Shown here: positions 30,787 through 40,255 of the stretch, one piece after another
How positions within the stretch are numbered: the first letter of the stretch is position 1
Layout of the letters: every line of letters starts with the position of its first letter
Source of the DNA: Bacillus sp. HNG
GTDB lineage: Bacteria; Bacillota; Bacilli; Bacillales; Bacillaceae_L
DNA: 64,000 bases
Reading direction: 5' to 3'
Assembly (NCBI RefSeq): GCF_003400205.1
Contig: NZ_QUQV01000003.1
Coordinates: 186,001-250,000 of the forward strand
Notes under the pieces: generated by a model
What the model was told of the DNA's origin: nothing
The model's input: only the letters and a program-made list of their open reading frames with translations
The model's database searches: none
Program-made: the position numbers and the translations under genes

Positions 30787-31388
30787 CTTTGAAACTCCTC
30801 ACGTTCTCTTAAAAGCTCGTCAAGCTGACGAAGTGCATTACCACGATGACTGATTTGATTTTTCTCATCTTTTGATAGTTCAGCCATGGTTTTCCCTTTT
30901 TCCGGTACAAAAAAGATTGGATCATAACCAAACCCATTTTCTCCAACTGGCTTTTCTGTAATAACACCTTCACAAATTCCCTCAACAATCTTCGTTTGTT
31001 CCCCTGGTATAGTTAGAGCTAATGCACAGTGAAACCTAGCCGTTCTTTTGTCTTCTGGAACTCCTTTTAACTCATCTAACACTTTATTAAGGTTATCAAG
31101 ATCATTTTTATGCTCACCCGCATATCTTGCAGAATATACCCCTGGCCTGCCATCAAGATAGTCGATTGAAAGACCGGAATCATCTGCTATAACAGGTATG
31201 TGAAGTTTTTTTGCAATGGCTTCCGCCTTTATTTGTGCATTTGCAGCAAAGGTTTCACCAGTCTCCTCAATATCCTCAATATATGGATAATCAAGTAAGG
31301 ACTTCACCTCCACACCTTGACTTGCAAATAAGTCCCTAAATTCTTTAACCTTCCCTCTATTTTTAGTAGCAATCATGATTTCTTTCAC
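30783..31388 (-). CDS. rdgB: XTP/dITP pyrophosphatase (RdgB/HAM1 family, YsnA)
   Basis: House-cleaning enzyme that hydrolyses non-canonical purine triphosphates (ITP, XTP, dITP). Motifs are the N-terminal IATKNRGKVKEF, VIADDSGLSIDYLDGRPGVYSARYAG near 64-89, GYDPIFF near 154 and SHRGNA near 178. The GTG at 31388 was chosen because GAAGGA lies 8 nt upstream and it begins just after the rph stop; a TTG at 31409 would add seven unrelated residues inside rph. The product is about 201 residues, the usual family size. Confidence 0.95.
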   Translation of the reverse strand: MKEIMIATKNRGKVKEFRDLFASQGVEVKSLLDYPYIEDIEETGETFAANAQIKAEAIAKKLHIPVIADDSGLSIDYLDGRPGVYSARYAGEHKNDLDNLNKVLDELKGVPEDKRTARFHCALALTIPGEQTKIVEGICEGVITEKPVGENGFGYDPIFFVPEKGKTMAELSKDEKNQISHRGNALRQLDELLREREEFQR

Positions 31389-31389
31389 T

Positions 31390-32139
31390 TTATGAATCCT
31401 TCTTTCCAATGAAATTTGCTAAATCACCTAGTGCATTTTTCTGAGCGTCTATCAACTCATGTATCCCTTTTTCGGCAAGTTCTAATAATGTTTGTAGTTG
31501 TTGACGGGAAAAAGTAGATTCTTCTCCTGTTCCTTGAAGCTCTACAAATTGACCCCCACCTGTCATTACAACATTCATATCTACATTCGCAGTTGAATCT
31601 TCTATGTAATTTAAATCAAGGATTTCTCCTTTTTCGGGGTCTATTCCTACCGAGATGGCTGCCAAAAAATCAGTGATTGGAAAGGTATTCATCTTTTTAC
31701 TTTGATAAATTTTATGTACAGCAAGAACCATTGCGATAAAAGCCCCAGTAATCGATGCCGTTCTTGTACCCCCATCCGCTTGGATGACATCACAATCTAT
31801 CCAAATTGTTTTTTCACCGAGCTGTTCCAAATTAACAACAGATCTAAGAGCTCTTCCAATTAGACGTTGGATTTCCATCGTTCTCCCTGAAATTTTCCCC
31901 TTGCTCGATTCCCTGATATTTCTCTGTTCAGTAGCCCTCGGAAGCATGGAATATTCAGCTGTGATCCATCCTTTACCAGACCCTCTCATAAACGGTGGCA
32001 CCCTGTCATCAATGCTCGCATTACAAATGACCTTTGTATCACCGACTGTTATTAAAACAGATCCTTCTGGATGTTTTATATAGTTCATATCAAACCGAAT
32101 CGGTCTTAGCTGATTATGTAATCGTCCATCAACCCTCAA
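31390..32139 (-). CDS. rph: ribonuclease PH
   Basis: Phosphorolytic 3' exoribonuclease that trims tRNA 3' ends. The protein has the RVDGR start, [39 protein letters not shown]-like region and [16 protein letters not shown]. The TTG at 32139 has CAGGAGG 8 nt upstream and gives a normal 249-residue protein starting MRVDGR; an upstream frame to 32178 adds 13 residues without a Shine-Dalgarno. It heads an rph-rdgB-ysnB unit. Confidence 0.96.
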   Translation of the reverse strand: MRVDGRLHNQLRPIRFDMNYIKHPEGSVLITVGDTKVICNASIDDRVPPFMRGSGKGWITAEYSMLPRATEQRNIRESSKGKISGRTMEIQRLIGRALRSVVNLEQLGEKTIWIDCDVIQADGGTRTASITGAFIAMVLAVHKIYQSKKMNTFPITDFLAAISVGIDPEKGEILDLNYIEDSTANVDMNVVMTGGGQFVELQGTGEESTFSRQQLQTLLELAEKGIHELIDAQKNALGDLANFIGKKDS

Positions 32140-32242
32140 AAATAAAACCTCCTGTCTTTCACTAAAAAAAGTGGCCACTCATTCGCCCAAGCATCCTTTA
32201 TAGTATAACAAAATTTTGCTTTACTATTGTACCCTCACAACA

Positions 32243-32275
32243 AAAATGGATGTGAACAAAGTCCACATCCATTTT
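32243..32275 (-). terminator. terminator of gerM
   Basis: Twelve-bp arms AAAATGGATGTG and CACATCCATTTT directly after the gerM stop, followed by a T-rich tract on the minus strand. Confidence 0.85.
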
Positions 32276-32277
32276 CG

Positions 32278-33339
32278 TTAGAAACTACCTGTATTCACAT
32301 TTGAAGGACGAGTTACTGGCTCAGTTAAGGATTTTCCATCTTCAGTAACAACGTCTTCACTACCATTAACCGTTATCGAAACACTCTTTACTTCTGGCTG
32401 CTCAGTTAAGGATAAAACTAACGAGTTAATGACGTGATTGGAAATCATTTTCTCGTTAAAAGCTCCATAAATTGCCTCATTGAAATCTAGTGTGACTTTT
32501 CCATCATCCATTTTTGCACTTAAAAGTTTTACATCTTGATGAATATCGCTAATTAAATTTGAACTCATATTTGGTCCGTTAATTAACGCATTTACTACGG
32601 CAGATACTCTGTCATCACCAGTATTTTCAATACGTTTCGTTACTGGTACATAGTAATCACCTTCTTCGTTTTGTGCAAAGAAGTAAAGGGTAACAGGACG
32701 GCTGTTCGTAATGTCGACAACATCGCTGTTATCCATATTTATCCCATCAGCTCTACTTAAATCAGCTGGGATTGGAGTACCGTTTACAGGCATTTCCTCT
32801 AATTTATAACCATTCACGCTGATGACAACGTTGTTTACATTTTCAAATTGAGTTAATGTCCAAGTAATGGCTTGTAAAATTTTTTCTTCGTCCTCTGGAC
32901 TATAGGTTTGAAATTCCTTTGAAAAATCAGCTGTTATTGTTCCATCCTTCAGGTTTACACTCACTTCAGTATCCTGTGGAATAACAGCTCTGAACCCGTC
33001 CGGTAAAATTTCATTTAACGGTCCACCTGCAACTAAATACTCAAGTACTTGTTTTGCTGCCGCATTTTGCTTCGGAAGATCTACAGTGTAAGGGACCACT
33101 AATCCATTTGCATCAATTAGATATAAGTCTCGTTTTACTGTTTCAGTAGCGGCTTCCTCCTGATCAGTTGCCTCTGTAGCTGGGTTTTCTCCTTTTGCGA
33201 CTGTCTCATCAACCGCTTCGTTTTGTGGTGGATCCATTTGCTTGGCTTCTTCCTTTCCACCTAATAAGCCACATCCTGATAGTAATACTGTTGAAGTAAC
33301 CACTGTGGCAGCTATTGCAGATTTAGTTATTTTACGCAT
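32278..33339 (-). CDS. gerM: GerM germination and sporulation lipoprotein
   Basis: A 353-residue lipoprotein with signal peptide ending LLSGC (lipidated cysteine at residue 23) and two tandem GerMN domains, roughly residues 75-190 and 210-335, each with the pattern LYxxDxxG/FFAQNEEG, ADFSKEF or DFNEAIYG, and VxSVxISVNG. In B. subtilis GerM is made in the mother cell and aids engulfment and germination. The ATG at 33339 has GGAGG 6-7 nt upstream; a longer frame to 33426 lacks one and does not begin with a signal peptide. Confidence 0.94.
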   Translation of the reverse strand: MRKITKSAIAATVVTSTVLLSGCGLLGGKEEAKQMDPPQNEAVDETVAKGENPATEATDQEEAATETVKRDLYLIDANGLVVPYTVDLPKQNAAAKQVLEYLVAGGPLNEILPDGFRAVIPQDTEVSVNLKDGTITADFSKEFQTYSPEDEEKILQAITWTLTQFENVNNVVISVNGYKLEEMPVNGTPIPADLSRADGINMDNSDVVDITNSRPVTLYFFAQNEEGDYYVPVTKRIENTGDDRVSAVVNALINGPNMSSNLISDIHQDVKLLSAKMDDGKVTLDFNEAIYGAFNEKMISNHVINSLVLSLTEQPEVKSVSITVNGSEDVVTEDGKSLTEPVTRPSNVNTGSF

Positions 33340-33513
33340 TCTTTTCCCTCCTAAGGCAGTTTGTACTACTATGTATACGAGCCCTATTTTCAAATTAGAC
33401 CGCTTTTTAGTGAAAAAAATGGACAAAATGTTTTGATTTTAAAAGCTAATAGATTGTAAAAATAGAATAGAAGATTTAAAATTATTTTGAAAATCAGAAA
33501 GGAAGTGATGCGT

Positions 33514-34434
33514 TTGATCACGAAAAGTCGTACTGTACCAATCGAATTACTGCTCCTAAGATCCATCCGTGCACGGCAGAAAGTTTCCGAAAAAATTGAG
33601 AATCAAGTCCATACACTTGAGAAAGGTTTTATTGGAGAAACATGGTTTGACCAGCGATTAGAAAGTCTTTCCCTTGATTGCCTCATCCTTAATGACTTGC
33701 TTCTTGAAACAAATAACACTCATTACCAAATTGATTCACTCCTAATTTCTCGCCGCAAAATTCACATTTTTGAAGTAAAAAACTATGAAGGTGATTATGT
33801 TGTCAATGGAGATCGCTGGCAAAGTTCATCCTCTGGAATAGAGATCAAGAACCCCCTTTTACAGCTTACGCGAAGCGAGTCCCTTTTTAGACAATTACTA
33901 CAACAGCTCCGTTCTGATTTCACCATCGAAAGTCATCTTGTTTTCATAAATCCCGAATTTTACCTCTACCAAGCATCACCAAACCTACCGATTATTTTTC
34001 CATCTCAACTAAAACGCTTTATTTGTTCTTTGAATGCTCAACCATCAAGATTGGTTGAGAGACATCATACCCTGGCGAAAAACCTACTTTCTCAACATAT
34101 TAAAAAATCACCTTATTCAATTGTACCTGCTTATAATTTTGATGAGTTTGCAAAAGGTATTTTATGTTCGGTGTGTTGGAGTGGGTTTATGGTGAGTGGG
34201 AGTCAACACAAGTTAACATGCAGAAAATGCGGTAATGTTGAGGACATTAAGACAGCAATTTTAAGGAGTGTAAAGGAATTAAAAATCCTTTTTCCTGATA
34301 TAAGAATTTCAACGAAGACTATTTTTGATTGGTGCAATACGGTAAAGGATAAAAGAACTATCAGAAAAGTTCTTGCGAACAACTACAATTACGTTTCATT
34401 AGGAAAATATTCATATTATGAGTTTAAAGAGTAA
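33514..34434 (+). CDS. NERD-domain protein with C-terminal zinc ribbon
   Basis: A 306-residue protein with a nuclease-related domain (NERD) at about residues 38-150. Candidate PD-(D/E)XK-like residues are D74 in QIDSLLIS and E87 and K89 in FEVKNY. A four-cysteine zinc-ribbon (CSVC then CRKC) is at about 218-240, followed by a small helical tail. NERD proteins are suspected DNA-processing factors; function is unproven. The TTG at 33514 sits 8 nt after a near-perfect AGAAAGGAAGTGAT Shine-Dalgarno; ATG at 33508 is the alternative but too close. It is plus-strand, absent from the usual gerM-racE order, and abuts a tandem repeat array, which suggests acquired DNA. Confidence 0.82.
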   Translation: MITKSRTVPIELLLLRSIRARQKVSEKIENQVHTLEKGFIGETWFDQRLESLSLDCLILNDLLLETNNTHYQIDSLLISRRKIHIFEVKNYEGDYVVNGDRWQSSSSGIEIKNPLLQLTRSESLFRQLLQQLRSDFTIESHLVFINPEFYLYQASPNLPIIFPSQLKRFICSLNAQPSRLVERHHTLAKNLLSQHIKKSPYSIVPAYNFDEFAKGILCSVCWSGFMVSGSQHKLTCRKCGNVEDIKTAILRSVKELKILFPDIRISTKTIFDWCNTVKDKRTIRKVLANNYNYVSLGKYSYYEFKE

Positions 34435-34502
34435 TCCGGGGTTTCTACCTAGTTGCAGTATATGCTTTTCTTTCGATTTTGAAGATATACTTATATCTCT
34501 TC

Positions 34503-34875
34503 TTGCGGTACATACTTACCCGGTTTTTCCGCCTAGCTTGTACCGCTAAACTCGTCTTGCGGTACATACCCTACCGGTTTTCTGCCTAGCTTGTACCGTT
34601 AAACTAGTATTGCGGTACATACCCTACCGATTTTCTGCCTAGCTTGTACCGCTAAACCCTTCTTGCGGTACATACCCTACCGATTTTCTGCCTAGCTTGT
34701 ACCGCTAAACCCTTCTTGCGGTACATAACCTACCTGTTTTCTGCCTAGCATGTACCGCTAAACTCGTCTTGCGGTACATGCTTACCCGGTTTTTCTACAT
34801 AGTATGTACCGCTAAACTCGTTTTGCGGTACATAACCTACCGTTTTCCTGCCCAGCTTGTACCGTTAAACTAGTA
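34503..34875. repeat. 53-54-bp tandem array with palindromic units (seven copies)
   Basis: Unit starts are at 34503, 34557, 34610, 34663, 34716, 34769 and 34823. Each begins TTGCGGTACAT and contains TGTACCGCTAAAC or TGTACCGTTAAAC about 35 nt in, so GCGGTACA and TGTACCGC arms recur along the array and can pair within or between units. Units 3 and 4 are identical. Degenerate units flank it near 34453 and 34876. No coding frame crosses it. It lies in the convergent gap between the NERD gene and racE. Confidence 0.92.
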
Positions 34876-34986
34876 TTGCCACCCATGCCCACACATTTTT
34901 CTCTTGAGCTTTACCCCATAAACTATGTTTACAAAACATGCTTGCTCTTCTATCTTACAGTCCTGAACCCTCAACTAAGTAATATA

Positions 34987-35014
34987 AACAAAAAAAGCCC
35001 CACCCGGGACTTTT
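34987..35014 (-). terminator. terminator of racE
   Basis: AAAAGTCCC and GGGGCTTTT arms on the minus strand followed by TTTTTTGTTT, just after the racE stop. Confidence 0.85.
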
Positions 35015-35020
35015 CTTTCC

Positions 35021-35815
35021 TTATAACTTTACTGATTTCACATTGTAAACCGGTTTTTCAAACCAGTTAGTGGCGATTCGTTGAAAGATTTCTTTCTCGC
35101 CTGTTGTGAGGAATAAGTGATTCCTTTTCCTCGTCTTTTTGTTTAATAGTCCACTATAGAACAATACCGTGCTGACCTCGCGGGCGGTTTCGGCTCCGGA
35201 ATCGATAAGCTTAATTCTATCTCCAAGATAGGCTTGGATGGTATTACGAAGAAGTGGATAATGAGTACAGCCAAGAATCAAGGTGTCGATCTCCTTACCA
35301 CGTAGGGGCTCGAGTGACTCAGCAACAATTTGTTCTGCCTTTTGACCGACAAACTCGCCTGCTTCCACAATTGGAACAAATTGAGGACATGCAAGACTTT
35401 CGACAATGATTTGATTGTTGATTGATTTTAGCGCATCTTCATAAGCTCCACTTTCGATTGTGTTGACTGTCCCGATGACACCAACATAGTTATTTTTTGT
35501 GACCTTTAATGCGGTTCTCGCTCCTGGATAGACTACGCCGATTACTGGGATGGAAAGCTCAGCTTGGATTTCATCCAAAACAAGGGCAGTTGCCGTATTA
35601 CAGGCGATAACAAGCATTTTAATATCATGTGACAATAAATAGTTCGTCATCTCCCACGTAAACTGACGAACTTCCTCTTTAGGTCTTGGCCCATACGGGC
35701 ATCTTGCGTTATCACCTAAATAGATGATTTCTTCATTAGGTAATTGTCTTATTATTTCCCGAGCAACGGTTAAACCGCCCACCCCAGAATCAATAACTCC
35801 GATTGGTCTTTTCAA
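35021..35815 (-). CDS. racE: glutamate racemase
   Basis: Cofactor-independent enzyme supplying D-glutamate for peptidoglycan. The 264-residue protein has the [18 protein letters not shown] start, the first catalytic cysteine in VIACNTATA near 71-79, and the second in [12 protein letters not shown] near 180-191. The start codon is TTG at 35813-35815 with GAGG 8 nt upstream. It lies between ysmB and the NERD gene; the symbol follows B. subtilis racE (murI family). Confidence 0.97.
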   Translation of the reverse strand: MKRPIGVIDSGVGGLTVAREIIRQLPNEEIIYLGDNARCPYGPRPKEEVRQFTWEMTNYLLSHDIKMLVIACNTATALVLDEIQAELSIPVIGVVYPGARTALKVTKNNYVGVIGTVNTIESGAYEDALKSINNQIIVESLACPQFVPIVEAGEFVGQKAEQIVAESLEPLRGKEIDTLILGCTHYPLLRNTIQAYLGDRIKLIDSGAETAREVSTVLFYSGLLNKKTRKRNHLFLTTGEKEIFQRIATNWFEKPVYNVKSVKL

Positions 35816-35825
35816 ACGTTTCGCC

Positions 35826-36284
35826 TCATTCTACTCGCATTTCTTGATGTAATTTCCTTAGACTTTTTTCTAATTGGATTACTTCATCGTCAGAGAAGTT
35901 TTCCATGATTTCTTGTAAGTAGTCCTGTCTTTTTTTAATAACTTCCTCGATGATACGTTCTCCTTCTTCAAGTAAATGAATTCGAACGACCCGACGATCT
36001 TTTGGGTCTTTTACACGCATCACAAGCTCGTTTTTTTCCATTCGATCAACTAGATCGGTTGTTGTGCTGCAAGCTAAGTACATTTTATTTGATAATTCAC
36101 CAATTGTCATATCTCCATGTTCAAGCAACCACTGAAGGGCAATAAATTGTGGTGTTGTAATTGTAAAGTTACTTAAGATTTCACGACCTTTTTGTTTAAG
36201 TAAGCCGGAAATAAAACGAAGTGATTTTTCAATATCTGCAATAACCTGGTAGTCTTTAGTTTCATTGCTCCCTTGAACTGTCAT
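35826..36284 (-). CDS. ysmB: MarR-family transcriptional regulator YsmB
   Basis: A 152-residue winged-helix regulator. The recognition region is [29 protein letters not shown] near 60-88 and the wing is [16 protein letters not shown]-like near 90-105, typical of MarR proteins. The target genes are unknown. It precedes racE by about 10 nt, so the two are probably cotranscribed. Position between gerE and racE matches B. subtilis. Confidence 0.93.
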   Translation of the reverse strand: MTVQGSNETKDYQVIADIEKSLRFISGLLKQKGREILSNFTITTPQFIALQWLLEHGDMTIGELSNKMYLACSTTTDLVDRMEKNELVMRVKDPKDRRVVRIHLLEEGERIIEEVIKKRQDYLQEIMENFSDDEVIQLEKSLRKLHQEMRVE

Positions 36285-36478
36285 TACATCCTCTCCTAGT
36301 AAGGTTTTTTAGTGTAAAATCCAACTGTTTTCTCTCGTTTCACAGTTAGTGGAATTGTATGATCCGTAAGAACTTCCTTCATTTCAGTAAAAAACTATAT
36401 TATTCTTATTTTCTACTTTTTTCGCGTAAAAAGCAAGTTCCAGTATATCGAAATATGTAGTTGATCTCTAAATAATGT

Positions 36479-36590
36479 GTTCAAAAGGAGATAAAAAAAG
36501 ACAAATCACGCCAATAGGTTGTGGTGACTTCGACGTTTAACACAAACGTGTCTGTTTTTAGTCAAAGTTCCTCTTTTGATGAACTTCCTC
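36479..36590. repeat. possible diverged family C element
   Basis: Begins TGTTCAAAAGGAG and ends near CTCTTTTGATGAAC, resembling the inverted ends of the family C elements, but the interior differs. The internal AAACGTG and CACAAACGTG segments form small palindromes. The remainder of the ysmB-gerE gap (36285-36600) shows nothing else clear. Confidence 0.35.
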
Positions 36591-36600
36591 TAAATAAGTA

Positions 36601-36634
36601 ACCGGCTACCTTACATGTGTAAAGTGTAGCCGGT
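36601..36634 (-). terminator. terminator of gerE
   Basis: Perfect 9-bp arms ACCGGCTAC and GTAGCCGGT just after the gerE stop, with a weak following T tract. Confidence 0.7.
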
Positions 36635-36639
36635 AATAC

Positions 36640-36864
36640 TTAAAGTTCAAGTTCTCCCATACGAAGGAGCTCTACAACTGCTTGAGAACGCCCCTTTACT
36701 CCCAGCTTCTGCATCGCATTCGAAATGTGGTTACGAACTGTTTTTTCGCTAATGAATAGTTCACTTGCGATATCTTTCGTTGTTTTGTCTTGAACTAGTA
36801 ATTCAAAAACTTCTCTCTCTCTTTTTGTTAGTAGCGGTTTTGGTTGAAACTCTTTCTCCTTCAA
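36640..36864 (-). CDS. gerE: GerE, LuxR-type late spore coat regulator
   Basis: A 74-residue helix-turn-helix protein consisting of only a LuxR-type DNA-binding domain: LTKREREVFELLVQD, then KDIASELFISEKTVRNHISN near 28-47, then MQKLGVKGRSQAVVELLR. It is almost identical in layout to B. subtilis GerE, which tunes sigma-K dependent coat genes in the mother cell. The start codon is TTG at 36862-36864 with AAGGAGGG upstream. A sigma-K promoter precedes it. Confidence 0.98.
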   Translation of the reverse strand: MKEKEFQPKPLLTKREREVFELLVQDKTTKDIASELFISEKTVRNHISNAMQKLGVKGRSQAVVELLRMGELEL

Positions 36865-36928
36865 GTATTGTAACCCTCCTTGCTAAGGTTCGAGCTGAAC
36901 TACTGGATGGGTATATATTTAGTCACAA

Positions 36929-36957
36929 TATAGTATGAGAAGGAGAGGGTTGCTGTG
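36929..36957 (-). promoter_or_regulatory. sigma-K promoter of gerE
   Basis: On the minus strand CACA (36954-36957), a 16-nt spacer and CATACTATA (36929-36937) match the mAC-N16-CATANNNTA pattern of sigma-K promoters, about 65 nt before gerE. B. subtilis gerE is sigma-K dependent. Confidence 0.8.
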
Positions 36958-37030
36958 ACTGTTAAAAGGTTGATATGTAGACATTTTCGCGTCCATTTTT
37001 TAATGTATTGGTATATTTGTTCTACTTAGC

Positions 37031-37495
37031 TCATACGATATAGGTTAGGTGCTTTTTTAACATATGCTTCATCTCATCAGACCATGGTTCCCCTTTTCCT
37101 GTTCGCTTAGACATTTGAACGAGTGTACTCCTACCGACAAAACAAATGGATCCTTCTTTGTCCTTTGCCATATAATGAATATCCATTGAGGAATTGCCAA
37201 GCTGATTTATTTTAACGTATAACTTAAGCTGTTCTCCAAAAAAGACTTGTTTCAAATAATCACATTGTTGGCTTGCAACCACGGGGATTGCTTCGCTGGA
37301 TTTGTCGGTCCATTTTTGCATAAACCCAATTTTATTAAAATATTGAATTCTGGCTTCCTCAAAATACGTAAAGGGTACAGTGTTATTTAAATGTCCAAAC
37401 ATATCTGTTTCGGAAAAGCGAACTTGAATCGGTTGGAAAAAATCAAATGCATTCTCCCATGTCTCAATATCATCGATATACGTAATATGTTTCAT
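37031..37495 (-). CDS. ysmA: hotdog-fold acyl-CoA thioesterase-like protein YsmA
   Basis: A 154-residue 4HBT-type hotdog protein. The active-site-like motif VRFSETDMFGHLNNTVPFTYFEEAR near residues 26-50 contains the aspartate-glycine-histidine of the 4-hydroxybenzoyl-CoA thioesterase family. The substrate is unknown; an acyl-CoA is expected. It lies between gerE and sdhB, the B. subtilis position of ysmA. Confidence 0.9.
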   Translation of the reverse strand: MKHITYIDDIETWENAFDFFQPIQVRFSETDMFGHLNNTVPFTYFEEARIQYFNKIGFMQKWTDKSSEAIPVVASQQCDYLKQVFFGEQLKLYVKINQLGNSSMDIHYMAKDKEGSICFVGRSTLVQMSKRTGKGEPWSDEMKHMLKKHLTYIV

Positions 37496-37611
37496 TCCAA
37501 TAGCTCCCTTACATAAGATTATTCACTTCACGGTAAAGTGGTGCCTTCTTCTAGTCGGAAAAGAAGTTTTTTTCGAGACTTCTTAAATTGACAGTATTTT
37601 GAAATATCTTT

Positions 37612-37652
37612 TCGTAAAAAAGCACTCCTCCATATACATGAAGGAGTGCTTT
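37612..37652 (-). terminator. terminator of sdhCAB
   Basis: AAAGCACTCCT and AGGAGTGCTTT arms, eleven base pairs, followed on the minus strand by TTTTACG, ten nt after the sdhB stop. Confidence 0.88.
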
Positions 37653-37662
37653 CGTATTTCTA

Positions 37663-38421
37663 TTAGACTTGGTCACTACCAAACATATTTCTGAATGCTT
37701 GGATAGATGTATCTCTGTTTAGAGCAGCAATTGAAGTTGTTAGTGGTATACCTTTTGGACAAGACTGTACACAGTTTTGTGAGTTACCACAGTTTGCAAG
37801 GCCACCATCTCCCATAATCTCTTCTAAACGTTCACTCTTATTCATAGCACCTGTTGGGTGTGCGTTAAATAAACGAACTTGAGATAATGGAGCTGGACCG
37901 ATGAAATCAGACTTGCTGTTTACGTTCGGACACGCTTCCAAACATACACCACATGTCATACATTTTGATAATTCATATGCCCATTGACGTTTCTTCTCCG
38001 GCATACGAGGACCAGGACCCAAATCATACGTTCCATCAATCGGAATCCAAGCTTTTACTTTTTTCAATGAATCAAACATTCTGCTACGGTCGATTTGTAA
38101 GTCACGTACAATAGGGAATGTCTTCATTGGCTCAAGTTTAATTGGTTGTTCAAGTTGATCAATAAGTGCTGAACATGATTGACGAGGTTTACCATTGATA
38201 ACCATTGAACAAGCTCCGCAAACCTCTTCTAAACAGTTCATATCCCAAGTAATTGGGGCAACTTTATTACCATTTATATCTACCGGATTACGACGAAATT
38301 CCATTAAAGCGGAAATAACGTTCATATTCTTACGGTATGGAACCTTAAATTTTAAAACATATGGTTCAGAATCTGGAGTATCCTGACGAGTTACATGAAA
38401 TTCAACTGTTTTTTCACTCAT
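37663..38421 (-). CDS. sdhB: succinate dehydrogenase iron-sulfur subunit SdhB
   Basis: Complex II electron-transfer subunit. The 252-residue protein has the [2Fe-2S] cysteines in CLEEVCGACSMVINGKPRQSC near 57-77, and the [3Fe-4S]/[4Fe-4S] cysteines in CMTCGVCLEACPN near 150-162 and CGNSQNCVQSCPKGIP near 207-222. The ATG at 38421, with GGAGG 9 nt upstream, is preferred to a longer frame to 38454, which would lie inside sdhA. It starts one nt after the sdhA stop. Confidence 0.98.
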   Translation of the reverse strand: MSEKTVEFHVTRQDTPDSEPYVLKFKVPYRKNMNVISALMEFRRNPVDINGNKVAPITWDMNCLEEVCGACSMVINGKPRQSCSALIDQLEQPIKLEPMKTFPIVRDLQIDRSRMFDSLKKVKAWIPIDGTYDLGPGPRMPEKKRQWAYELSKCMTCGVCLEACPNVNSKSDFIGPAPLSQVRLFNAHPTGAMNKSERLEEIMGDGGLANCGNSQNCVQSCPKGIPLTTSIAALNRDTSIQAFRNMFGSDQV

Positions 38422-38422
38422 C

Positions 38423-40183
38423 TTAATTTTCCTCCTTCTTCTTTGAATAGTCACGTTTACGTGGTGCGATTAATGAAGTATCTACTTCTTCATAATGGAA
38501 TGCAGGCGCAGAATCCTTCCCAGTAAATTTAGCCATCGTTGTTTTTAAGAAATCCTCGTCATTACGATCAGGGAAATCAGGTTTATAGTGTGCTCCACGG
38601 CTTTCATTACGGTTGTATGCACCAATTGTAATTACACGTGCTAGCTGAAGCATATTTTGTAATTGACGCGTAAATGTAGCACCTTGGTTACTCCATTTAG
38701 ACGTGTCATTGATATTAATGTTCTTGTAACGTTCCATAAGCTCTTGAATTTTTTCGTCTGTCTTTAAGAGCTTGTCATTGTATCGAACAACTGTTACGTT
38801 ATCTGTCATCCATTCACCGAGCTCTTTGTGGAGGAGGTATGCATTTTCAGTACCATCCATTGACATAATGTCATCCCATTTTTCTTGCTCTTGTTTTTCG
38901 TGGCTTTCGAATACAGATGAAGATATAGAATCAGTACCTTTTTTAAGTCCATTAATATAATGAACTGCATTAGGACCTGCAACCATACCACCATAGATAG
39001 CTGATAATAGTGAGTTTGCACCCAAGCGGTTTGCACCGTGCTGTGAAAAATCACACTCACCTGCTGCAAATAATCCAGGGATGTTTGTTTGTTGGTGATC
39101 ATCAACCCATAATCCACCCATTGAATAGTGAACAGCTGGGAAGATTTTCATTGGAACTTTACGTGGATCGTCACCCATGAACTTTTCATAGATTTCAATA
39201 ATTCCACCTAATTTAATATCAAGTTCCTTTGGATCTTTATGTGATAGATCCAGATAAACCATGTTTTCACCATTGATACCTAGCTTCATATCTACACATA
39301 CATGGAAGATTTCACGTGTTGCAATATCACGTGGAACTAAGTTTCCGTATGCAGGATATTTTTCCTCTAAGAAGTACCAAGGTTTACCATCTTTGTAAGT
39401 CCATACGCGACCACCTTCACCACGAGCAGATTCACTCATTAGACGAAGTTTGTCATCTCCAGGGATTGCAGTTGGGTGAATTTGAATGAACTCACCATTT
39501 GCATAATAGGCACCTTGTTGGTACACAATAGATGCAGCAGAACCAGTGTTAATAACTGAGTTCGTTGTTTTTCCAAAGATGATTCCAGGTCCACCTGAAG
39601 CCATGATAACAGCGTCAGCAGGGAATGATTTAATTTCCATTGATTGAAGGTTCTGTGCGACAATACCACGACAAATCCCTTCATCATCTTGTACAATTCC
39701 TAAGAATTCCCAACCTTCGTACTTCGTTACTAGCCCTGCTACTTCATGACGGCGAACTTGCTCATCTAATGCATAAAGTAATTGTTGACCAGTAGTTGCG
39801 CCAGCGAATGCAGTACGGTGGTGTTGAGTTCCACCAAATCGACGGAAATCAAGTAAACCTTCTGGTGTACGGTTAAACATAACTCCCATACGGTCCATTA
39901 AGTGAATGATTCCTGGTGCCGCCTCACACATCGCCTTAACTGGCTTTTGGTTAGCTAAGAAGTCTCCACCATATACTGTATCATCGAAGTGAATCCAAGG
40001 AGAATCCCCTTCACCTTTTGTATTAACCGCACCGTTAATCCCACCTTGTGCACAAACAGAGTGAGAACGTTTTACAGGTACGAGTGAAAATAAATCAACT
40101 TGTGTTCCCTCTTCAGCAGCCTTGATGGTAGCCATTAAACCAGCTAATCCACCACCAACTACGATAATCTTTCCTTGACTCAA
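38423..40183 (-). CDS. sdhA: succinate dehydrogenase flavoprotein subunit SdhA
   Basis: Membrane-associated FAD subunit oxidising succinate to fumarate. The 586-residue protein begins with IIVVGGGLAGLMATIKAAE, contains the covalent-flavin histidine region KRSHSVCAQGGINGA near 38-52, the substrate-loop HPTAI near 235, the catalytic RDIATREI near 290, and SESARGEGGRVW near 250. It lies between sdhC and sdhB in the usual order. Confidence 0.98.
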   Translation of the reverse strand: MSQGKIIVVGGGLAGLMATIKAAEEGTQVDLFSLVPVKRSHSVCAQGGINGAVNTKGEGDSPWIHFDDTVYGGDFLANQKPVKAMCEAAPGIIHLMDRMGVMFNRTPEGLLDFRRFGGTQHHRTAFAGATTGQQLLYALDEQVRRHEVAGLVTKYEGWEFLGIVQDDEGICRGIVAQNLQSMEIKSFPADAVIMASGGPGIIFGKTTNSVINTGSAASIVYQQGAYYANGEFIQIHPTAIPGDDKLRLMSESARGEGGRVWTYKDGKPWYFLEEKYPAYGNLVPRDIATREIFHVCVDMKLGINGENMVYLDLSHKDPKELDIKLGGIIEIYEKFMGDDPRKVPMKIFPAVHYSMGGLWVDDHQQTNIPGLFAAGECDFSQHGANRLGANSLLSAIYGGMVAGPNAVHYINGLKKGTDSISSSVFESHEKQEQEKWDDIMSMDGTENAYLLHKELGEWMTDNVTVVRYNDKLLKTDEKIQELMERYKNININDTSKWSNQGATFTRQLQNMLQLARVITIGAYNRNESRGAHYKPDFPDRNDEDFLKTTMAKFTGKDSAPAFHYEEVDTSLIAPRKRDYSKKKEEN

Positions 40184-40255
40184 AGTAACTCACTCCCCAA
40201 TAAAGAGATCGTTCAACTTGTAAATGTAACCGTGAACGTTCTAATATTTTAATTC

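Noticed and set aside
34503-34875. Tandem array as a CRISPR
   Set aside because: The 53-bp units are repeated along their whole length and differ only by scattered changes. There are no unique spacers between short constant repeats and no cas genes nearby.
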